64,000 nucleotides of DNA from Nocardia sp. CY41 (GCF_009829325.1 NZ_VUOS01000001.1:186001-250000), one strand, 5' to 3'; shown: positions 39,843 to 55,022, counted from the stretch's first letter. Numbers and translations: made by a program. The notes: generated by a model not told the origin, from the letters alone.

Positions 39843-42320
39843 TCAGCCGATGTCGACCGGGTCGATCTGCACACGGAGCGGGGCGTCGGAACGATGCGTG
39901 CTGCGGACCGCCTGGGCGGCGCGCAGGGCGCGCGCGAGCGCCGAGCCCCGGCGGCGCTCGACCCGCAGGAGCAAGCGTTCGACTTCGGCGGGCGCATCGC
40001 CGGAGGAGAACGGTTTGCGGGCGCCGTCCGGCAGCGGAACCGGCCCGAGGCGGTCGACCGTATCGGGCAGGTCCGCCGCCGCGAGCAGTTCGGCGATGGT
40101 CTCGGCGGTGCCATCGATCGCGGCGAGCCGGACAGCGGGCGGGAAGCCCACCTCGGCCCGCGCCGCGACCTCCGCGCGCGCTGCGCCGACCGGATCCCAT
40201 CGGACCAGTGCCTGCACGGTGGGGATGGACGGCTCGGCCACGATGACTACCTGGCCATGCGCGCGGACCAGTGCCGCAGCGGCCATCCAGCGGCGCAGCG
40301 CGTCCTCGGCGGCCCGCAGGTCGGCGCGGCTGAGCAAGGCCCACCCGTCGAGCAGCAACGCGACGCCGTACCCGCCGGGTACCACCGGTTCGGCGCCGAC
40401 CGTGGCGACGACCACCTGCGGACCCTGCTCCACGGTGTCGAGCACGGTGCCGCCGCCGGAACCACGGATCGGCACGCCGGGAAAGGCGCGGCCGAGTTCC
40501 TCCGCGGTGCGCGCGGCGCCGATCACCACGGCGCGCAGCGCACGTGAGCCGCAGGTGGAACATCGGAAGGCGGCCTCGGTGATCCCGCACCAGCGGCAAG
40601 CGGGGCTCTGCGCGGACGCACCGGGGTCGGCCGATCGGCGGGCTTCCGGCAGCGCGAGCGGCCCGTTGCAGTGCCTGCAGCGCGCGGGGGTACGGCACTT
40701 TCCGCAGGCCAGCGCCGGAATGTATCCCCGGCGCGGCACCTGGACCAGCACCGGCGCACCCTCCTTCAGCGCAGCACGGGCAGCCGCGAAGGCGACGCCG
40801 GGAATCCGGACGGCACGCGCGACCGGATCGCGTTCCAACGCGAGGTCGCTGTCACCCGGTGCGCTGATTCGCGGCGCGGCCTTGCGCAGCACCGCGCGAT
40901 CGGCGACCAGATCGTGCGCCCAGCCGGAATCGACCACCGCTTGGATCTCCGCGGTCCGCGCGAAACCCGCCGCGACGAATGCCGCTCCGGTCTCGTGTGC
41001 CCGCAACATCGCCACTTCACGTGCGTGCGGATACGGTGCGCGCGGTTCCGCGTAGGTGTCGTCGCCGTCGTCCCAGAGCGCGATCAACCCGAGGTCCACC
41101 GCCGGTGCGAAGACCGCGCTGCGCGTGCCGACCACCACGCGCACCGAACCGCGCAGCACCGCGAGCCAGCGCCGGTACCGTGCCGCGGGGCCGAGACCGG
41201 CGGCCAGTCCGACGGCCGAGTCCCCTATCAGTCGAATGCATTCCGCCAGCACCCGGTCGAGGTCGCGTTGGTCGGGGACCATGAGGATCGCGCTGCGCCC
41301 ATGGCCGGCCACCACGGCGGCGAGTTCCGCCAGCCGCCGTGGCCAGTCCTCACCGGGGAGTGCCTGCCACGCGGCGCGTGCCCCTCTTCCTCGAGCGAGC
41401 GCACCGACGAATGCCGATCCGTGCACGTAACGCTCCCAGGCAGCGAGATCCACGGCGTCGAGCGCCGAGTCCGCACAACCCGTCTGCGCGCCGCCGCCGG
41501 TCGCCGCAACTCCACTGTCGGACCGCGGTTCCGTTGAGAGCGTGTCGGACTCGGCTTCGAACTCGGCGGTGCGCCCCTCGGGCGAGCGCCCATTTCGGGC
41601 GGCATCCGCGCTCGCAAGGTCCGGATCGTCCGGCTCAGCCGCATCGACGGTTTCGGTAGTCTCTCTCGCGGACCCGTGGTCGGCGACCGCCGAATCAGAT
41701 TTCACCACCGCAGAATTCGCAGTACGCGCAGTGTGGAGTGTCGCGGCGGGCGTGGAGTTCACCTCCCCGTTCTGCACGCGAAACGCCTGTGCACGTGACA
41801 TTTCGGCGCCACTAGCGCCCCTGGATGACCCCGGGTCCGTCGCGGGAGCAGCGGACGAATCCGGGGAATCGACGGAATCGTCCTGTGCGCCAACGGACTT
41901 CTTCTTGCCCCCGGCTTCCGTGCGGGCATGGCGCGGTGGAATGGCGAGCCGCAGTACGTCGGCGCGGGTACCCGCGTACCGGGCCGCCACCTTGCCGGCC
42001 AGTTCCAAAATCTCCGGGGTCAGCACCCGTTCGCCGGAAACGACTCGTTCGAGCGCGACCAGCTTGCCGCCGTGGTCACTGTGCGCCGATCGCGCCAGGA
42101 GATACCCGTCGACCAGCCGACCGGCGAACCGGACACGCACCCGGACCCCCGGCTGGGCGATCTCGTCCAGCTCGGGGGGCACCAGGTAGTCGAAGTCGCG
42201 GTCGAGATGCGCCGGCGACAACAGCGGAAGCACCCGGGCGATCGGCAGCGCCACGCCCGGAGCACCCGCGGCCGGACCGTCCGCCTCGGTGGCGGGGGTG
42301 TCCGCCGCGGGTTCGTTCAC
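39843..42320 (-). CDS. priA: Probable primosomal protein N' (PriA-like), helicase motifs lost
   Basis: The 825-residue protein from GTG 42320 has the 3' DNA-binding domain (PLLSPAHLDRDFDYLVPPEL, VRVRFAGRLVDGYLL), the helicase-fold region and the zinc cysteines (CGKCRTPARCRHC, CRWCGITEAAFRCSTCG). The Walker A GxGKT is absent and DEEH is replaced by LWDDGDDTYAEP, so ATPase activity is unlikely; this is known for actinobacterial PriA. A low-complexity insert of about 155 residues (135-290, acidic/Ala/Ser-rich) separates the two parts. It follows metK after 16 bases. The frame continuing into metK is not used. Confidence 0.92.
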   Translation of the reverse strand: MNEPAADTPATEADGPAAGAPGVALPIARVLPLLSPAHLDRDFDYLVPPELDEIAQPGVRVRVRFAGRLVDGYLLARSAHSDHGGKLVALERVVSGERVLTPEILELAGKVAARYAGTRADVLRLAIPPRHARTEAGGKKKSVGAQDDSVDSPDSSAAPATDPGSSRGASGAEMSRAQAFRVQNGEVNSTPAATLHTARTANSAVVKSDSAVADHGSARETTETVDAAEPDDPDLASADAARNGRSPEGRTAEFEAESDTLSTEPRSDSGVAATGGGAQTGCADSALDAVDLAAWERYVHGSAFVGALARGRGARAAWQALPGEDWPRRLAELAAVVAGHGRSAILMVPDQRDLDRVLAECIRLIGDSAVGLAAGLGPAARYRRWLAVLRGSVRVVVGTRSAVFAPAVDLGLIALWDDGDDTYAEPRAPYPHAREVAMLRAHETGAAFVAAGFARTAEIQAVVDSGWAHDLVADRAVLRKAAPRISAPGDSDLALERDPVARAVRIPGVAFAAARAALKEGAPVLVQVPRRGYIPALACGKCRTPARCRHCNGPLALPEARRSADPGASAQSPACRWCGITEAAFRCSTCGSRALRAVVIGAARTAEELGRAFPGVPIRGSGGGTVLDTVEQGPQVVVATVGAEPVVPGGYGVALLLDGWALLSRADLRAAEDALRRWMAAAALVRAHGQVVIVAEPSIPTVQALVRWDPVGAARAEVAARAEVGFPPAVRLAAIDGTAETIAELLAAADLPDTVDRLGPVPLPDGARKPFSSGDAPAEVERLLLRVERRRGSALARALRAAQAVRSTHRSDAPLRVQIDPVDIG

Positions 42321-42336
42321 TCGGACCTGATCGAGG

Positions 42337-43548
<1,212 letters not shown>

Positions 43549-43586
43549 AGTTCTTCCCTCTCCCTCAACGGGTTACTCGTATCGGC

Positions 43587-43611
43587 TTGCGACAGTAACG
43601 CTGTGTCGCAA
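43587..43611 (-). promoter_or_regulatory. Structured leader upstream of metK
   Basis: TTGCGACA and TGTCGCAA form a perfect eight-base stem with a nine-base loop, 38 bases before the metK start. In the same leader GTTAC (inside the loop) can pair with GTAAC further down, and GGGTT with AACCC, so alternative folds are possible. I do not match it to a known SAM riboswitch. Confidence 0.45.
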
Positions 43612-43773
43612 CCCTTACATCTCAGACTATTCCAAATCACCGACAGCGCGGACCCCAACTACACAGCCACTGCGGACAGCTGAATTCCCGGTGTCCAGGC
43701 GGCGCCGAAATCTCGACGACACCGCGAACGAACCACGGATCGGATGGCAATCCTGACAGGTGCGCCGCCCGGC

Positions 43774-44997
43774 TCAGCGCAACAACACGCTCAGCGCGTC
43801 GAGCACACGGCTGGCCAGCAAGGCCTTCGAGCCGTGATCGAGCGCCTGTTCGGTGCCGTCCGCGCCGAGCAGCCAGCCGTCGTTGGTGTCCACCTCGAAC
43901 GCCTTACCCTCCCCGACCGCGTTGACCACGAGCAGGTCGCAGCCTTTGCGGGCGAGTTTGGCCCGCGCGTGGGTCAGGACGTCGCCGTGCTCGTCACCGG
44001 TCTCGGCGGCGAAGCCGACGATCGCGGTGCCGGGCAACTGCCCGTCGCGGCGCGCCTGCACCAGTCCGGCGAGGATGTCGTCGGTCTTGGTCAGCGGAAT
44101 GACGTCGGGCTCGCCCGCGCCCTTCTTGATCTTGGCGGCGGCGACGTTGGTCGGCCGGAAATCGGCGACCGCCGCGGCCATGATCACCGCGTCGGAGCCG
44201 ACGGCGTGCTTGTCGACGGCGGTCTTCAGCTGTTCGGCGGTGGTGATGTGCACCAGGTCGACGGCGGCAGGCGCCGCCATCTCGATCGTATTGCCCGCGA
44301 TCAGCGTGACGTGGGCGCCGCGCTGGGCGGCGACCCGCGCGAGCGCGTAGCCCTGCTTGCCGGAGCTGCGGTTACCGAGGAAACGCACCGGATCCAGCGG
44401 TTCCCTGGTGCCGCCCGCCGTGATGACGACCCGGCGGCCCTCCAGATCCCGCGGGATCGCGTCGGCGCGCTCCATGAGCAGCGACGCGAGACCGAAGATC
44501 TCCTCGGGCTCGGGCAGCCGTCCCGGGCCGGTGTCGGCGCCAGTGAGCCGGCCCGCCGCGGGCTCCATGACGATCGCCCCGCGGGCGCGCAGCGTCGCGA
44601 CGTTCGCGGCGGTCGCGGGATGCTCCCACATCTCGGTATGCATCGCGGGCGCGAACAAGATCGGACATCGGGCCGTCAGCAACGTGGCGGTGAGCAGGTC
44701 GTCGGCGCGACCGGACGCGGCGCGGGCCATGAGATCGGCGGTCGCCGGGGCGATGACCACCAGGTCCGCCTCCTGGCCGAGCCGAACATGCGGGACCTCC
44801 GGCACGTCGGAGAACACGCCGGTGTGCACCGGGTTCCCGGACAACGCCTCGAAGGTCGCCTTGCCGACGAACTCCAGCGCCGAGGTGGTGGGGATCACCC
44901 GGACGTCGTGTCCGGTCTCGGTGAATCGCCGGACCAGAGAGCACGCCTTGTAGGCGGCGATTCCTCCGGCTACGCCGACGACGATCCTTGTGGTCAC
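43774..44997 (-). CDS. coaBC: Bifunctional phosphopantothenoylcysteine decarboxylase/synthetase
   Basis: The 407-residue protein catalyses two steps of coenzyme A synthesis: 4'-phosphopantothenoyl-cysteine formation (CoaB) and decarboxylation (CoaC). The N-terminal flavodoxin-like CoaC domain has RIVVGVAGGIAAYKACSL, SGNPVHTGVF (catalytic His) and APAMHTEMWEHPAT; the C-terminal CoaB domain from about residue 190 has VVITAGGTREPLDPVRFLGN, MAAAVADFRP and KIKKG. GTG 44997 follows GGAGGCG. It is 41 bases after rpoZ. Confidence 0.95.
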   Translation of the reverse strand: MTTRIVVGVAGGIAAYKACSLVRRFTETGHDVRVIPTTSALEFVGKATFEALSGNPVHTGVFSDVPEVPHVRLGQEADLVVIAPATADLMARAASGRADDLLTATLLTARCPILFAPAMHTEMWEHPATAANVATLRARGAIVMEPAAGRLTGADTGPGRLPEPEEIFGLASLLMERADAIPRDLEGRRVVITAGGTREPLDPVRFLGNRSSGKQGYALARVAAQRGAHVTLIAGNTIEMAAPAAVDLVHITTAEQLKTAVDKHAVGSDAVIMAAAVADFRPTNVAAAKIKKGAGEPDVIPLTKTDDILAGLVQARRDGQLPGTAIVGFAAETGDEHGDVLTHARAKLARKGCDLLVVNAVGEGKAFEVDTNDGWLLGADGTEQALDHGSKALLASRVLDALSVLLR

Positions 44998-45038
44998 TAC
45001 GCCTCCGGCCTAGTCGTGGTCACGGCGAACGGTTCGCC

Positions 45039-45320
45039 TCACTCGCCTTCGGAGTGCTCGAGCAGGTCGGAGTGGATCTCGCGCAGGGCGACCGACAGCG
45101 GCTTCTCCTGCAGACCCGGCTCGACCAGCGGGCCGACGTACTCGAGGATGCCGTCGCCGAGCTGGTTGTAGTAATCGTTGATCTGCCGAGCCCGCTTGGC
45201 CGCGTAGATGACCAGGGCGTACTTGGACGACGTGCGCTCCAGCAGCTCGTCGATCGGCGGGTTGGTGAGGCCGACCGGCGTGTCGTAGGCGGGCGCGGTC
45301 TTGGTGTCCGTACTGCTCAC
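45039..45320 (-). CDS. rpoZ: DNA-directed RNA polymerase omega subunit
   Basis: A 93-residue subunit that helps beta-prime assembly. The conserved core is [37 protein letters not shown] and [19 protein letters not shown], as in mycobacteria. I use GTG 45320, with AGGAG eight bases upstream; GTG 45350 would overlap gmk. It lies between gmk (26-base gap) and coaBC. Confidence 0.95.
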   Translation of the reverse strand: MSSTDTKTAPAYDTPVGLTNPPIDELLERTSSKYALVIYAAKRARQINDYYNQLGDGILEYVGPLVEPGLQEKPLSVALREIHSDLLEHSEGE

Positions 45321-45346
45321 TAGGGGGACTCCTGGTGTTGGGGAGG

Positions 45347-45931
45347 TCACGAACTCGAATTTGTGCTAACGAACAACGATACCAACTGCTCACAGGCGCT
45401 GGTCACCTCGTCGTTCACGATAACGATGTCGAACTCGTCACAGGCGGCCAGCTCGATCCTCGCCGTCTCCAGGCGGCGCTCGATCACCTCGGGCGACTCG
45501 GTGCCGCGCGAGGTCAGCCGCGCCACCAACTCCTCCCAGCTCGGCGGGGCCAGGAAGACCAGGATGGCTTCCGGGATCGCCCGGCGCACCGACCGCGCAC
45601 CCTCCAGATCCACTTCGACGAGCACCGGCAGGCCTTCCGCCAGAGCGGCGCGCACCGGCCCGGCGGGGGTGCCCGAACGCTGCAACCCGCCGTGGATGTC
45701 CGCCCATTCGAGCAGCTCACCCGCCTCGATCATCGCGTCGAACTCCGCGCGGGAGACGAAGTGGTAGTCGAGGCCGTCGACCTCCCCGGGCCGCGGGGCC
45801 CGGGTCGTTGCCGACACGCTGAAGACCAGGTCGGGCAGTCGTTCGCGGACACAGCGGACCACGGTGGACTTGCCCACGGCCGAGGGGCCGACCAGTACGA
45901 CCAGTCGACCCTTCCGCGTGTGTTCGATCAC
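45347..45931 (-). CDS. gmk: Guanylate kinase
   Basis: The 194-residue kinase phosphorylates GMP to GDP. Walker A is [10 protein letters not shown]; the GMP-binding region is [20 protein letters not shown] and [16 protein letters not shown]; the LID has [17 protein letters not shown]. It starts at GTG 45931, 8 bases after the mihF stop, so the two are co-translated. This order mihF-gmk-rpoZ is characteristic of Mycobacteriales. Confidence 0.96.
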   Translation of the reverse strand: MIEHTRKGRLVVLVGPSAVGKSTVVRCVRERLPDLVFSVSATTRAPRPGEVDGLDYHFVSRAEFDAMIEAGELLEWADIHGGLQRSGTPAGPVRAALAEGLPVLVEVDLEGARSVRRAIPEAILVFLAPPSWEELVARLTSRGTESPEVIERRLETARIELAACDEFDIVIVNDEVTSACEQLVSLFVSTNSSS

Positions 45932-45939
45932 CCTCGTCG

Positions 45940-46260
45940 TCAGGCGTCGAAGTCGAACCGGGCCAGCAGCGCCTTGCGCTGCCGGTCGCCGAGTCCGCGC
46001 AGCCGCCGGGTGGGGGCGATCTCCAGCTCGCTCATGATTTCCGCCGCCTTGACCTTGCCCACCTTCGGCAGGGCCTCCAGCAGCGCCGACACCTTCATCT
46101 TGCCGAGGATCTCGTCGGTCTCGGCGTCGGTGAGGACCTGCTTCAGGTTGGTGCCGCCACGCTTCAAGCGCTCCTTGAGCTCCGCCCGAGCGCGGCGAGC
46201 GGCAGCCGCCTTCTCCAAAGCAGCGGCGCGCTGCTCGTCAGTCAGCTGGGGAAGGGCCAC
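45940..46260 (-). CDS. mihF: Actinobacterial integration host factor
   Basis: A 106-residue basic DNA-binding protein: [56 protein letters not shown] and [18 protein letters not shown]. The helix-two-turn-helix motif around VGKVKA is typical. It bends DNA and is essential in mycobacteria. GTG 46260 is preceded by GGAGGA. It heads the gmk-rpoZ-coaBC transcript. Confidence 0.95.
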   Translation of the reverse strand: MALPQLTDEQRAAALEKAAAARRARAELKERLKRGGTNLKQVLTDAETDEILGKMKVSALLEALPKVGKVKAAEIMSELEIAPTRRLRGLGDRQRKALLARFDFDA

Positions 46261-46797
46261 GGTTCCTCCGTCTCATCGTTCATTGCATCAACTCCTGCCG
46301 GTAACCCGGCAGTCTCAGCGACCGTACCCACGACGTCCGCCGATTGCGAACCCACCCCCCAGGTCAGCGCATGATTCGGGGTCGGGACCGCGCACCGGCG
46401 GCCCGGCGCCGGTCCCGTCCGCGCCACCGAGCGCATCACCGCGCCGGATCCCCGAAATGCGCCTCCAGCAGGGCGTTTTCGACAAACCGAATGGTTTGCG
46501 GAAGGGTTGCGACACGGCGGCGCATCTCTCCAGCAACCCCGCGCCCGCCCTACCAGGAACTTTCTGGAAATTCTCCGCGTGTCGCGAGTTTTTTGCGCGT
46601 GTCGGGCGTCACATCCGAGCCGATTCCGCCGCGATGACCCGGCATCCGGTGCCGGTTTCCGGCCCTGTACATCGGCCCAGGAGCGATATGCCCATCCCGG
46701 TGCACCGATCGGCCCCGAAATCGGCCCAGGAGCCCGCACAGACCCCGGTAAGGGGCACGTGTGTGCGAACACCTGCACACACAGGAGGCGGAAAAGG
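46261..46797. other. Intergenic region between pyrF terminator and mihF
   Basis: No supportable gene. It should hold the mihF promoter; long leaders before mihF are usual. GCGTGTCG occurs twice within about 30 bases near 46578-46606. The open frames on both strands look like chance in GC-rich DNA. Confidence 0.5.
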
Positions 46798-46829
46798 CGA
46801 AAGACCGGCGCGGGTGCGCCGGCCTTTCG
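46798..46829 (-). terminator. Hairpin terminator of the pyr operon
   Basis: CGAAAGACCGGCGC and GCGCCGGCCTTTCG form a 14-base stem (one mismatch) with a GGGT loop, starting four bases after the pyrF stop. On the minus strand it is followed by CCTTTTCC. It marks the end of the pyr operon. Confidence 0.8.
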
Positions 46830-46832
46830 CGG

Positions 46833-47657
46833 TCATTTCTGCAGGAACGCGAACGCGTCCTGGAACGCCTGCGCTCTGGCACGCAGTGCCGGGACGGTCG
46901 GTCCATCCTTCAGCACCTCGCGCGAGACATTCGGGACGACGGACCCGAGCATCGGCTCGGGCACCAGGTCACGGATGCTTTCCGGACCGCCGCCCTGGGC
47001 GCCCACCCCGGGCATGAGGATCGGGCCGTTGAGCGCGGACAAGTCCGGCGCCGCGCTGAGCGTGGCCCCGACCACGACGCCGACCGAACCGAACTCCGCG
47101 CCCGCGTTGCGCGCCGCGGCCTCGTCGACCATCGTCTGCGCGACCGTGCGGCCGTCGGCGGCGACCGCCCGCTGCACCTGCGCTCCCTCGGGATTCGAGG
47201 TCGCCGCGAGCACGAAGACGCCGCGGCGACCGGACTCGGCGAGCGTCAGCGCCGGTGCCAGCGAGCCGAATCCCAGATACGGCGAGACCGTCACCGCGTC
47301 GGACCCGAGCGGGCCGTCGGCCAGCCAGGTCCGGGCGTAGGCGTCCATGGTGGAACCGATGTCGCCGCGCTTGGCGTCGGCGAGCACCAAAGTCCCCGAG
47401 GCGCGCAACACCGCGATGGCGCGCTCCAGAACCGCCAGACCGCCGGAGCCGTAGGCCTCGAAGAACGCGACCTGCGGCTTGACCAGGGCGACCAGGCCGT
47501 CGAACGCCTCCACGCAGATCTCGGCGAAGCGTTCGAGACCCTCGACGTCCTCGGTGAGGCCCCAGGACCGCAGCAGTTCCGGGTGCGGATCGATCCCGAC
47601 GCAGACGGGCCCGAAGTGCCGCATCGCATGCCGCAAGCGCTCACCGAAGGTCTTCAT
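46833..47657 (-). CDS. pyrF: Orotidine 5'-phosphate decarboxylase (type 2)
   Basis: The 274-residue enzyme makes UMP from OMP, the last step of the pathway. [19 protein letters not shown] carries the catalytic Asp-Lys-Asp triad of the long (type 2) family; [12 protein letters not shown] is the N-terminal substrate region; [16 protein letters not shown] is the phosphate loop. ATG 47657 lies 25 bases after carB. The terminator follows directly. Confidence 0.96.
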   Translation of the reverse strand: MKTFGERLRHAMRHFGPVCVGIDPHPELLRSWGLTEDVEGLERFAEICVEAFDGLVALVKPQVAFFEAYGSGGLAVLERAIAVLRASGTLVLADAKRGDIGSTMDAYARTWLADGPLGSDAVTVSPYLGFGSLAPALTLAESGRRGVFVLAATSNPEGAQVQRAVAADGRTVAQTMVDEAAARNAGAEFGSVGVVVGATLSAAPDLSALNGPILMPGVGAQGGGPESIRDLVPEPMLGSVVPNVSREVLKDGPTVPALRARAQAFQDAFAFLQK

Positions 47658-47682
47658 CTCGCCTGCTCCGTCCGATCGCGGC

Positions 47683-50990
<3,308 letters not shown>

Positions 50991-50991
<1 letters not shown>

Positions 50992-52103
50992 CAGGCTCCT
51001 TCCATGAGACCGGCGAAACGGTCGAACAGGTACGCGGCGTCGTGGGGTCCGGCGGCGGCCTCCGGGTGGTACTGCACGGAGAAGGCCCGGCCGTCGACCA
51101 GCCGCACGCCTTCCACCGTGCCGTCGTTGGCGCAGACGTGACTCACCTCGGCCGTGCCGAAGGGGGTGTCGAACCGCTCGCCCCGCTCGCCCTCCAGGGC
51201 GAACCCGTGGTTCTGCGCGGTGATCGAGATCCGGCCGGTCTCGTGCTCCACCACCGGGATGTTGATGCCGCGGTGGCCGAACTTCATCTTGTAGGTCCCT
51301 CGCCCGAGCGCGCGGCCCAGGATCTGGTTGCCGAAGCAGATGCCGAACAGCGGCAGACCCTGGCCGAGCACGCCGCGGGTCAGCTCGACCGCGGTGTCGG
51401 CGGTGGCCGGATCGCCTGGGCCGTTGGACAGGAAGACCCCGTCCGGCTTCAGTTCCAGGATCTGATCCAGCGTGGTGGTCGAGGACACCACGTGCACCCG
51501 CATGCCGCGTTGCGCGAACATGCGCGGAGTGTTGGTCTTGATCCCGAGGTCGACCGCGACGACCGTGCGCCGGTGGTCGCCGTCCGGTTCGATCGTGTAG
51601 AGCGCGTCGGTGGTCACCTCACCGGCCAGGTCGGCGCCCAGCATGGACGGCTGCCCGTTCACCCTGGCCACCAGCTCGTCGGCCGCCGCGAGAGCGGCGC
51701 CGGAGAAGATGCCCGCCTTCATCGAGCCGCGGGTGCGCAGGTGGCGGACCAGCGCGCGGGTGTCGATGCCCGCGATGCCGACGACCTGCTGCCGTTCCAG
51801 CTCGTCCGGCAGCGTCCTGGTGGCGCGCCAGTTGGACGCCCGTCGCGCGGGGTCGCGCACCGCGTACCCGGCGACCCAGATCTTGGTGGACTCGTCGTCC
51901 TCGTCGTTCCAGCCGGTGTTGCCGATCTGCGGCGCGGCGGCCACCACGATCTGGCGGTGGTAGGACGGGTCGGTGAGGGTCTCCTGATACCCGGTCATCG
52001 CGGTGCAGAACACCGCCTCACCGAGCGTCTGGCCCACGGCGCCGTAGGCCCGGCCGCGGAATACCCGGCCGTCCTCCAGCACGAGTGCTGCTTCTCCTGT
52101 CAT
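50991..52103 (-). CDS. carA: Carbamoyl-phosphate synthase small subunit
   Basis: The 370-residue glutamine amidotransferase delivers ammonia to CarB. Its class I triad is in [15 protein letters not shown] (Cys), with [13 protein letters not shown] (His-Glu) near the C-terminus, and LSNGPGDP for substrate positioning. The N-terminal domain has [16 protein letters not shown]. It overlaps the upstream membrane gene by four bases (ATGA). Confidence 0.96.
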
Positions 52104-52621
52104 CCCTCGTCATCTCCCGTCATCGTCCCGCTCTGCTCCCCCGCCGGAAGCCGGCGCCAAGCCGGGTAGACCGACTTGTCGTCGCCGCGGAAACCCGTAT
52201 CGATCTCGGTTCCGGTCGGCAGCTTCCAGCGAATGACCAGCACACCATCTTCCGTCATCACTTTGCCCGCGTGGCCGCGTTCGGTGCGCACCGCCGTGAT
52301 GGATTCCTGCGGAATCCAGATCACCGTCGCGCCGTCGCGTTCGAGCAGAATTCCCCGTTCGAACCGCGTGAGTTCCGCGGTGGCCCGGAAACCCAAGTCC
52401 CCTACCGTGATCCGGTCCTGCCAGCTGGGCGCGATCGTGCTGCCCAGGTAGAGGCCGGTGGTCGGCTCCAGCACCTGCGCGCCGAGTTCGGCGGGCACGG
52501 CGGGCAAGGCGCCGATGCGCTCCGCCTGACGTGCCGCGCGGTTGCGCCAACCCCGGTACATCAGCCAGAGGCAGGCCGCGAACAGCACCAGCAGCCCCAC
52601 CACCCAGAGCGTTCTCTCCAC
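52100..52621 (-). CDS. Conserved membrane protein of the pyr operon (Rv1382-like)
   Basis: A 173-residue protein from GTG 52621 (AGGAGG six bases upstream): one N-terminal helix ([21 protein letters not shown]) followed by a soluble beta-rich domain with [56 protein letters not shown] and [13 protein letters not shown]. It is at the position of Rv1382 in the M. tuberculosis pyr operon. The fold looks like a PH-type domain. Its stop overlaps carA by four bases. Role in pyrimidine metabolism unproven. Confidence 0.8.
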   Translation of the reverse strand: MERTLWVVGLLVLFAACLWLMYRGWRNRAARQAERIGALPAVPAELGAQVLEPTTGLYLGSTIAPSWQDRITVGDLGFRATAELTRFERGILLERDGATVIWIPQESITAVRTERGHAGKVMTEDGVLVIRWKLPTGTEIDTGFRGDDKSVYPAWRRLPAGEQSGTMTGDDEG

Positions 52622-52659
52622 TACGAACCTCCTCGAACGGCTGCGTCTCGGTCGTTCAT

Positions 52660-53976
52660 CTACGCCTCCGCCCGGTTGGCCAGCGCCTTGCCGTCCCTGG
52701 CGGTGACCCGGCCGCGCAGCAGCGTCGCCGTCACCCGCGCCGGGAAGGTCATCGCCTCGAACGGCGTGTTGCTGGAGATGCTGGCCAGTTCCTTTCCGCG
52801 CACCGTCCAGCTCGCCTTCGGATCGACCAGCGTCAGGTTGGCCGGCTCGCCGGCCTCGAGCGGCCTGCCGTGCTCGTCCAGGCCGACGATCGCGGCCGGG
52901 CGCTCGCTCATCACGCGGGCGACGCCGCGCCAGTCCAGCAGCCCGGGCTCGACCATGGTCTGCACGATGATCGACAGCGCCGTCTCCAGTCCCAGCATGC
53001 CGGGCCGGGCGGCGGCGAACTCGCAGCATTTGTCCTGCTCGGCGTGCGGCGCGTGGTCGGTGGCGACGCAGTCGATGATCCCCTCCGCCAGCGCCTGCCG
53101 CAGTGCGGCGGCGTCGGACGCCTCGCGCAGCGGCGGATTGACCTTGTTGACCGCGTCGTAGGTCTCCAGCCGCGAGTCGTCCAGCAGCAGGTGGTGCGGG
53201 GTGACCTCGGCGGTGATGGAGATGCCCTGGGATTTCGCCCATCGCACCAGCTCCACGGTGCCCGCCGTGGACGCGTGACAGATGTGCACCCTGGCCCCGG
53301 CGTCCCGCGCCAGCAGGGCGTCGCGCGCCACGATGGATTCCTCCGCCGCGCGCGGCCAGCCGGCCAGCCCCAGCCGGGCCGCGGTGGGCCCCTCGTGCGC
53401 GATGGCGCCCTTGGTCAGTCGCGGCTCCTCCGCGTGCTGGGCGATCAGCACCCCGAGCGAGTTCGCGTACTCCAGGGCGCGGCGCATGATCAGCGGGTCG
53501 TAGACGCAATGACCGTCGTCGGAGAACATGCGCACCGCGCCGACGCCCGCGGCCATGGTGCCCATCTCGGCGAGCTGCTTGCCCTCGAGCCCGACGGTGA
53601 CCGCGCCGACCGGATACACGTCGACCAGGCCGACCTCCCTGCCGCGCCGCCACACGTGATCGGTGACGACCACCGAGTCGGCGACCGGGTTGGTGTTGGC
53701 CATCGCGAACACCGCGGTGTAGCCGCCCAGCGCGGCGGCCGCGGATCCCGACTCGATGGTCTCGGTGTCCTCGCGGCCCGGCTCGCGCAGGTGGGTGTGC
53801 AGGTCGACGAAGCCAGGCAGCAGGATCTGCCCGTGCGCGTCGATGACCTCGGCGTCGGCGACATCCAGATCGGTGCCGATCCGGCGGATCTCCCCGTCGG
53901 CGACGAGCACATCGACCGGTTCGCCTTCGCCGTACAGCAGCGCGCCCTTGATCAAGACGGCGGTGTGCTCGCTCAT
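52660..53976 (-). CDS. pyrC: Dihydroorotase
   Basis: The 438-residue zinc enzyme cyclises carbamoyl-aspartate. Zinc ligands are in [13 protein letters not shown] (His-x-His), the central [13 protein letters not shown] and [12 protein letters not shown] histidines, and [15 protein letters not shown] (Asp). This is the type I, PyrC/allantoinase-like class. ATG 53976 is preceded by GGAGAGG. It follows pyrB by 46 bases. Confidence 0.96.
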   Translation of the reverse strand: MSEHTAVLIKGALLYGEGEPVDVLVADGEIRRIGTDLDVADAEVIDAHGQILLPGFVDLHTHLREPGREDTETIESGSAAAALGGYTAVFAMANTNPVADSVVVTDHVWRRGREVGLVDVYPVGAVTVGLEGKQLAEMGTMAAGVGAVRMFSDDGHCVYDPLIMRRALEYANSLGVLIAQHAEEPRLTKGAIAHEGPTAARLGLAGWPRAAEESIVARDALLARDAGARVHICHASTAGTVELVRWAKSQGISITAEVTPHHLLLDDSRLETYDAVNKVNPPLREASDAAALRQALAEGIIDCVATDHAPHAEQDKCCEFAAARPGMLGLETALSIIVQTMVEPGLLDWRGVARVMSERPAAIVGLDEHGRPLEAGEPANLTLVDPKASWTVRGKELASISSNTPFEAMTFPARVTATLLRGRVTARDGKALANRAEA

Positions 53977-54022
53977 GCTGCTTCCTCTCCGGCACCTGCG
54001 GCGCCCTGCGCGGTCACGCCGC

Positions 54023-54982
54023 TCATGCGACTGCCTCCTGGGTCCCGACGAGCAGGCGGAACAGCACCGCCATCCGCACATGCACGCCGTTGGTGACCTG
54101 TTGCAGCACAGCGGCTTTCGGGGAGTCCGCGACCGAGGACGCGATTTCCATGCCGCGCAGCATCGGCCCGGGGTGCAGCACGACGGCGTGTTCCTCCAGC
54201 AGCTCCAGCCTGCGCTCGGACAGCCCGTAGCTGATCGAGTACTCGCGGGCCGACGGGAAGAACCCGCCGTTCATCCGCTCGGCCTGCACGCGCAGCATCA
54301 GCACCGCGTCGGCGCCGATCAGCTCGGCGTCCAGATGGTGCGAGACGCGAGCGGGCCAGGCCTGCACGCCGACCGGAAGCAGTGTGCGCGGGGCGACCAG
54401 CACGACTTCCGCGCCGAGCGTGGCCAGCAGGAAGACGTTGGATCGCGCCACCCGGCTGTGCAGGATGTCACCGACGATGACGACCCGTTTGCCCTCGATG
54501 TCGCCGAGCCGTTGCCGCAGAGTGAGCGCGTCCAGCAGGGCCTGGGTCGGATGCTCGTGCGTACCGTCACCCGCGTTGATCACCGCCGGACCGGAGGTGC
54601 GCCCGGCCGAGACCGCCCACTCGTCCATCCAGCGCGCGATCTGGTGCGCGGCGCCGGAGGCCGGGTGCCGCACGATCAGCGCGTCGGCTCCCGCGGCGTG
54701 CAAGGTCAGCGCGGTGTCGCGCAGCGATTCGCCCTTGGCGACCGAGGAACTGCTCGCGCTGACGTTGATCACGTCCGCGCTCATCCACTTGCCCGCCACC
54801 TCGAACGACACCCGGGTCCGGGTGGAGTTCTCGTAGAAGACCGTCATCACGGTACGTCCGCGCAGCGTGGGCAGCTTGTGCACCTCACGGCCGAGCAGGG
54901 CCTGTTCGAAGCGTTCGGCCTCGTCGAGCAGCTCGTTCGCGGCCGCGCGATCGAGCGCGGCGACCGACAGCAGATGCCTCAC
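54023..54982 (-). CDS. pyrB: Aspartate carbamoyltransferase catalytic subunit
   Basis: The 319-residue subunit condenses carbamoyl phosphate with aspartate. [14 protein letters not shown] is the carbamoyl-phosphate motif and [14 protein letters not shown] the HPxQ motif; the segment from [16 protein letters not shown] is the aspartate domain. No pyrI is present, as usual in this order. GTG 54982 has AGGAGG upstream, 40 bases after pyrR. Confidence 0.96.
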   Translation of the reverse strand: MRHLLSVAALDRAAANELLDEAERFEQALLGREVHKLPTLRGRTVMTVFYENSTRTRVSFEVAGKWMSADVINVSASSSSVAKGESLRDTALTLHAAGADALIVRHPASGAAHQIARWMDEWAVSAGRTSGPAVINAGDGTHEHPTQALLDALTLRQRLGDIEGKRVVIVGDILHSRVARSNVFLLATLGAEVVLVAPRTLLPVGVQAWPARVSHHLDAELIGADAVLMLRVQAERMNGGFFPSAREYSISYGLSERRLELLEEHAVVLHPGPMLRGMEIASSVADSPKAAVLQQVTNGVHVRMAVLFRLLVGTQEAVA

Positions 54983-55022
54983 GCGCCTGCCTCCTGCCGC
55001 GAGCCGGCGTGCGGCATTCCCA

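Noticed and set aside
43549..43773. Known SAM riboswitch before metK
   Set aside because: I could not match the consensus of SAM-I, II or IV classes; only an unassigned hairpin remains.
46335..47017. Open frames on both strands upstream of mihF
   Set aside because: No conservation pattern or ribosome site; they run through the terminator and pyrF.
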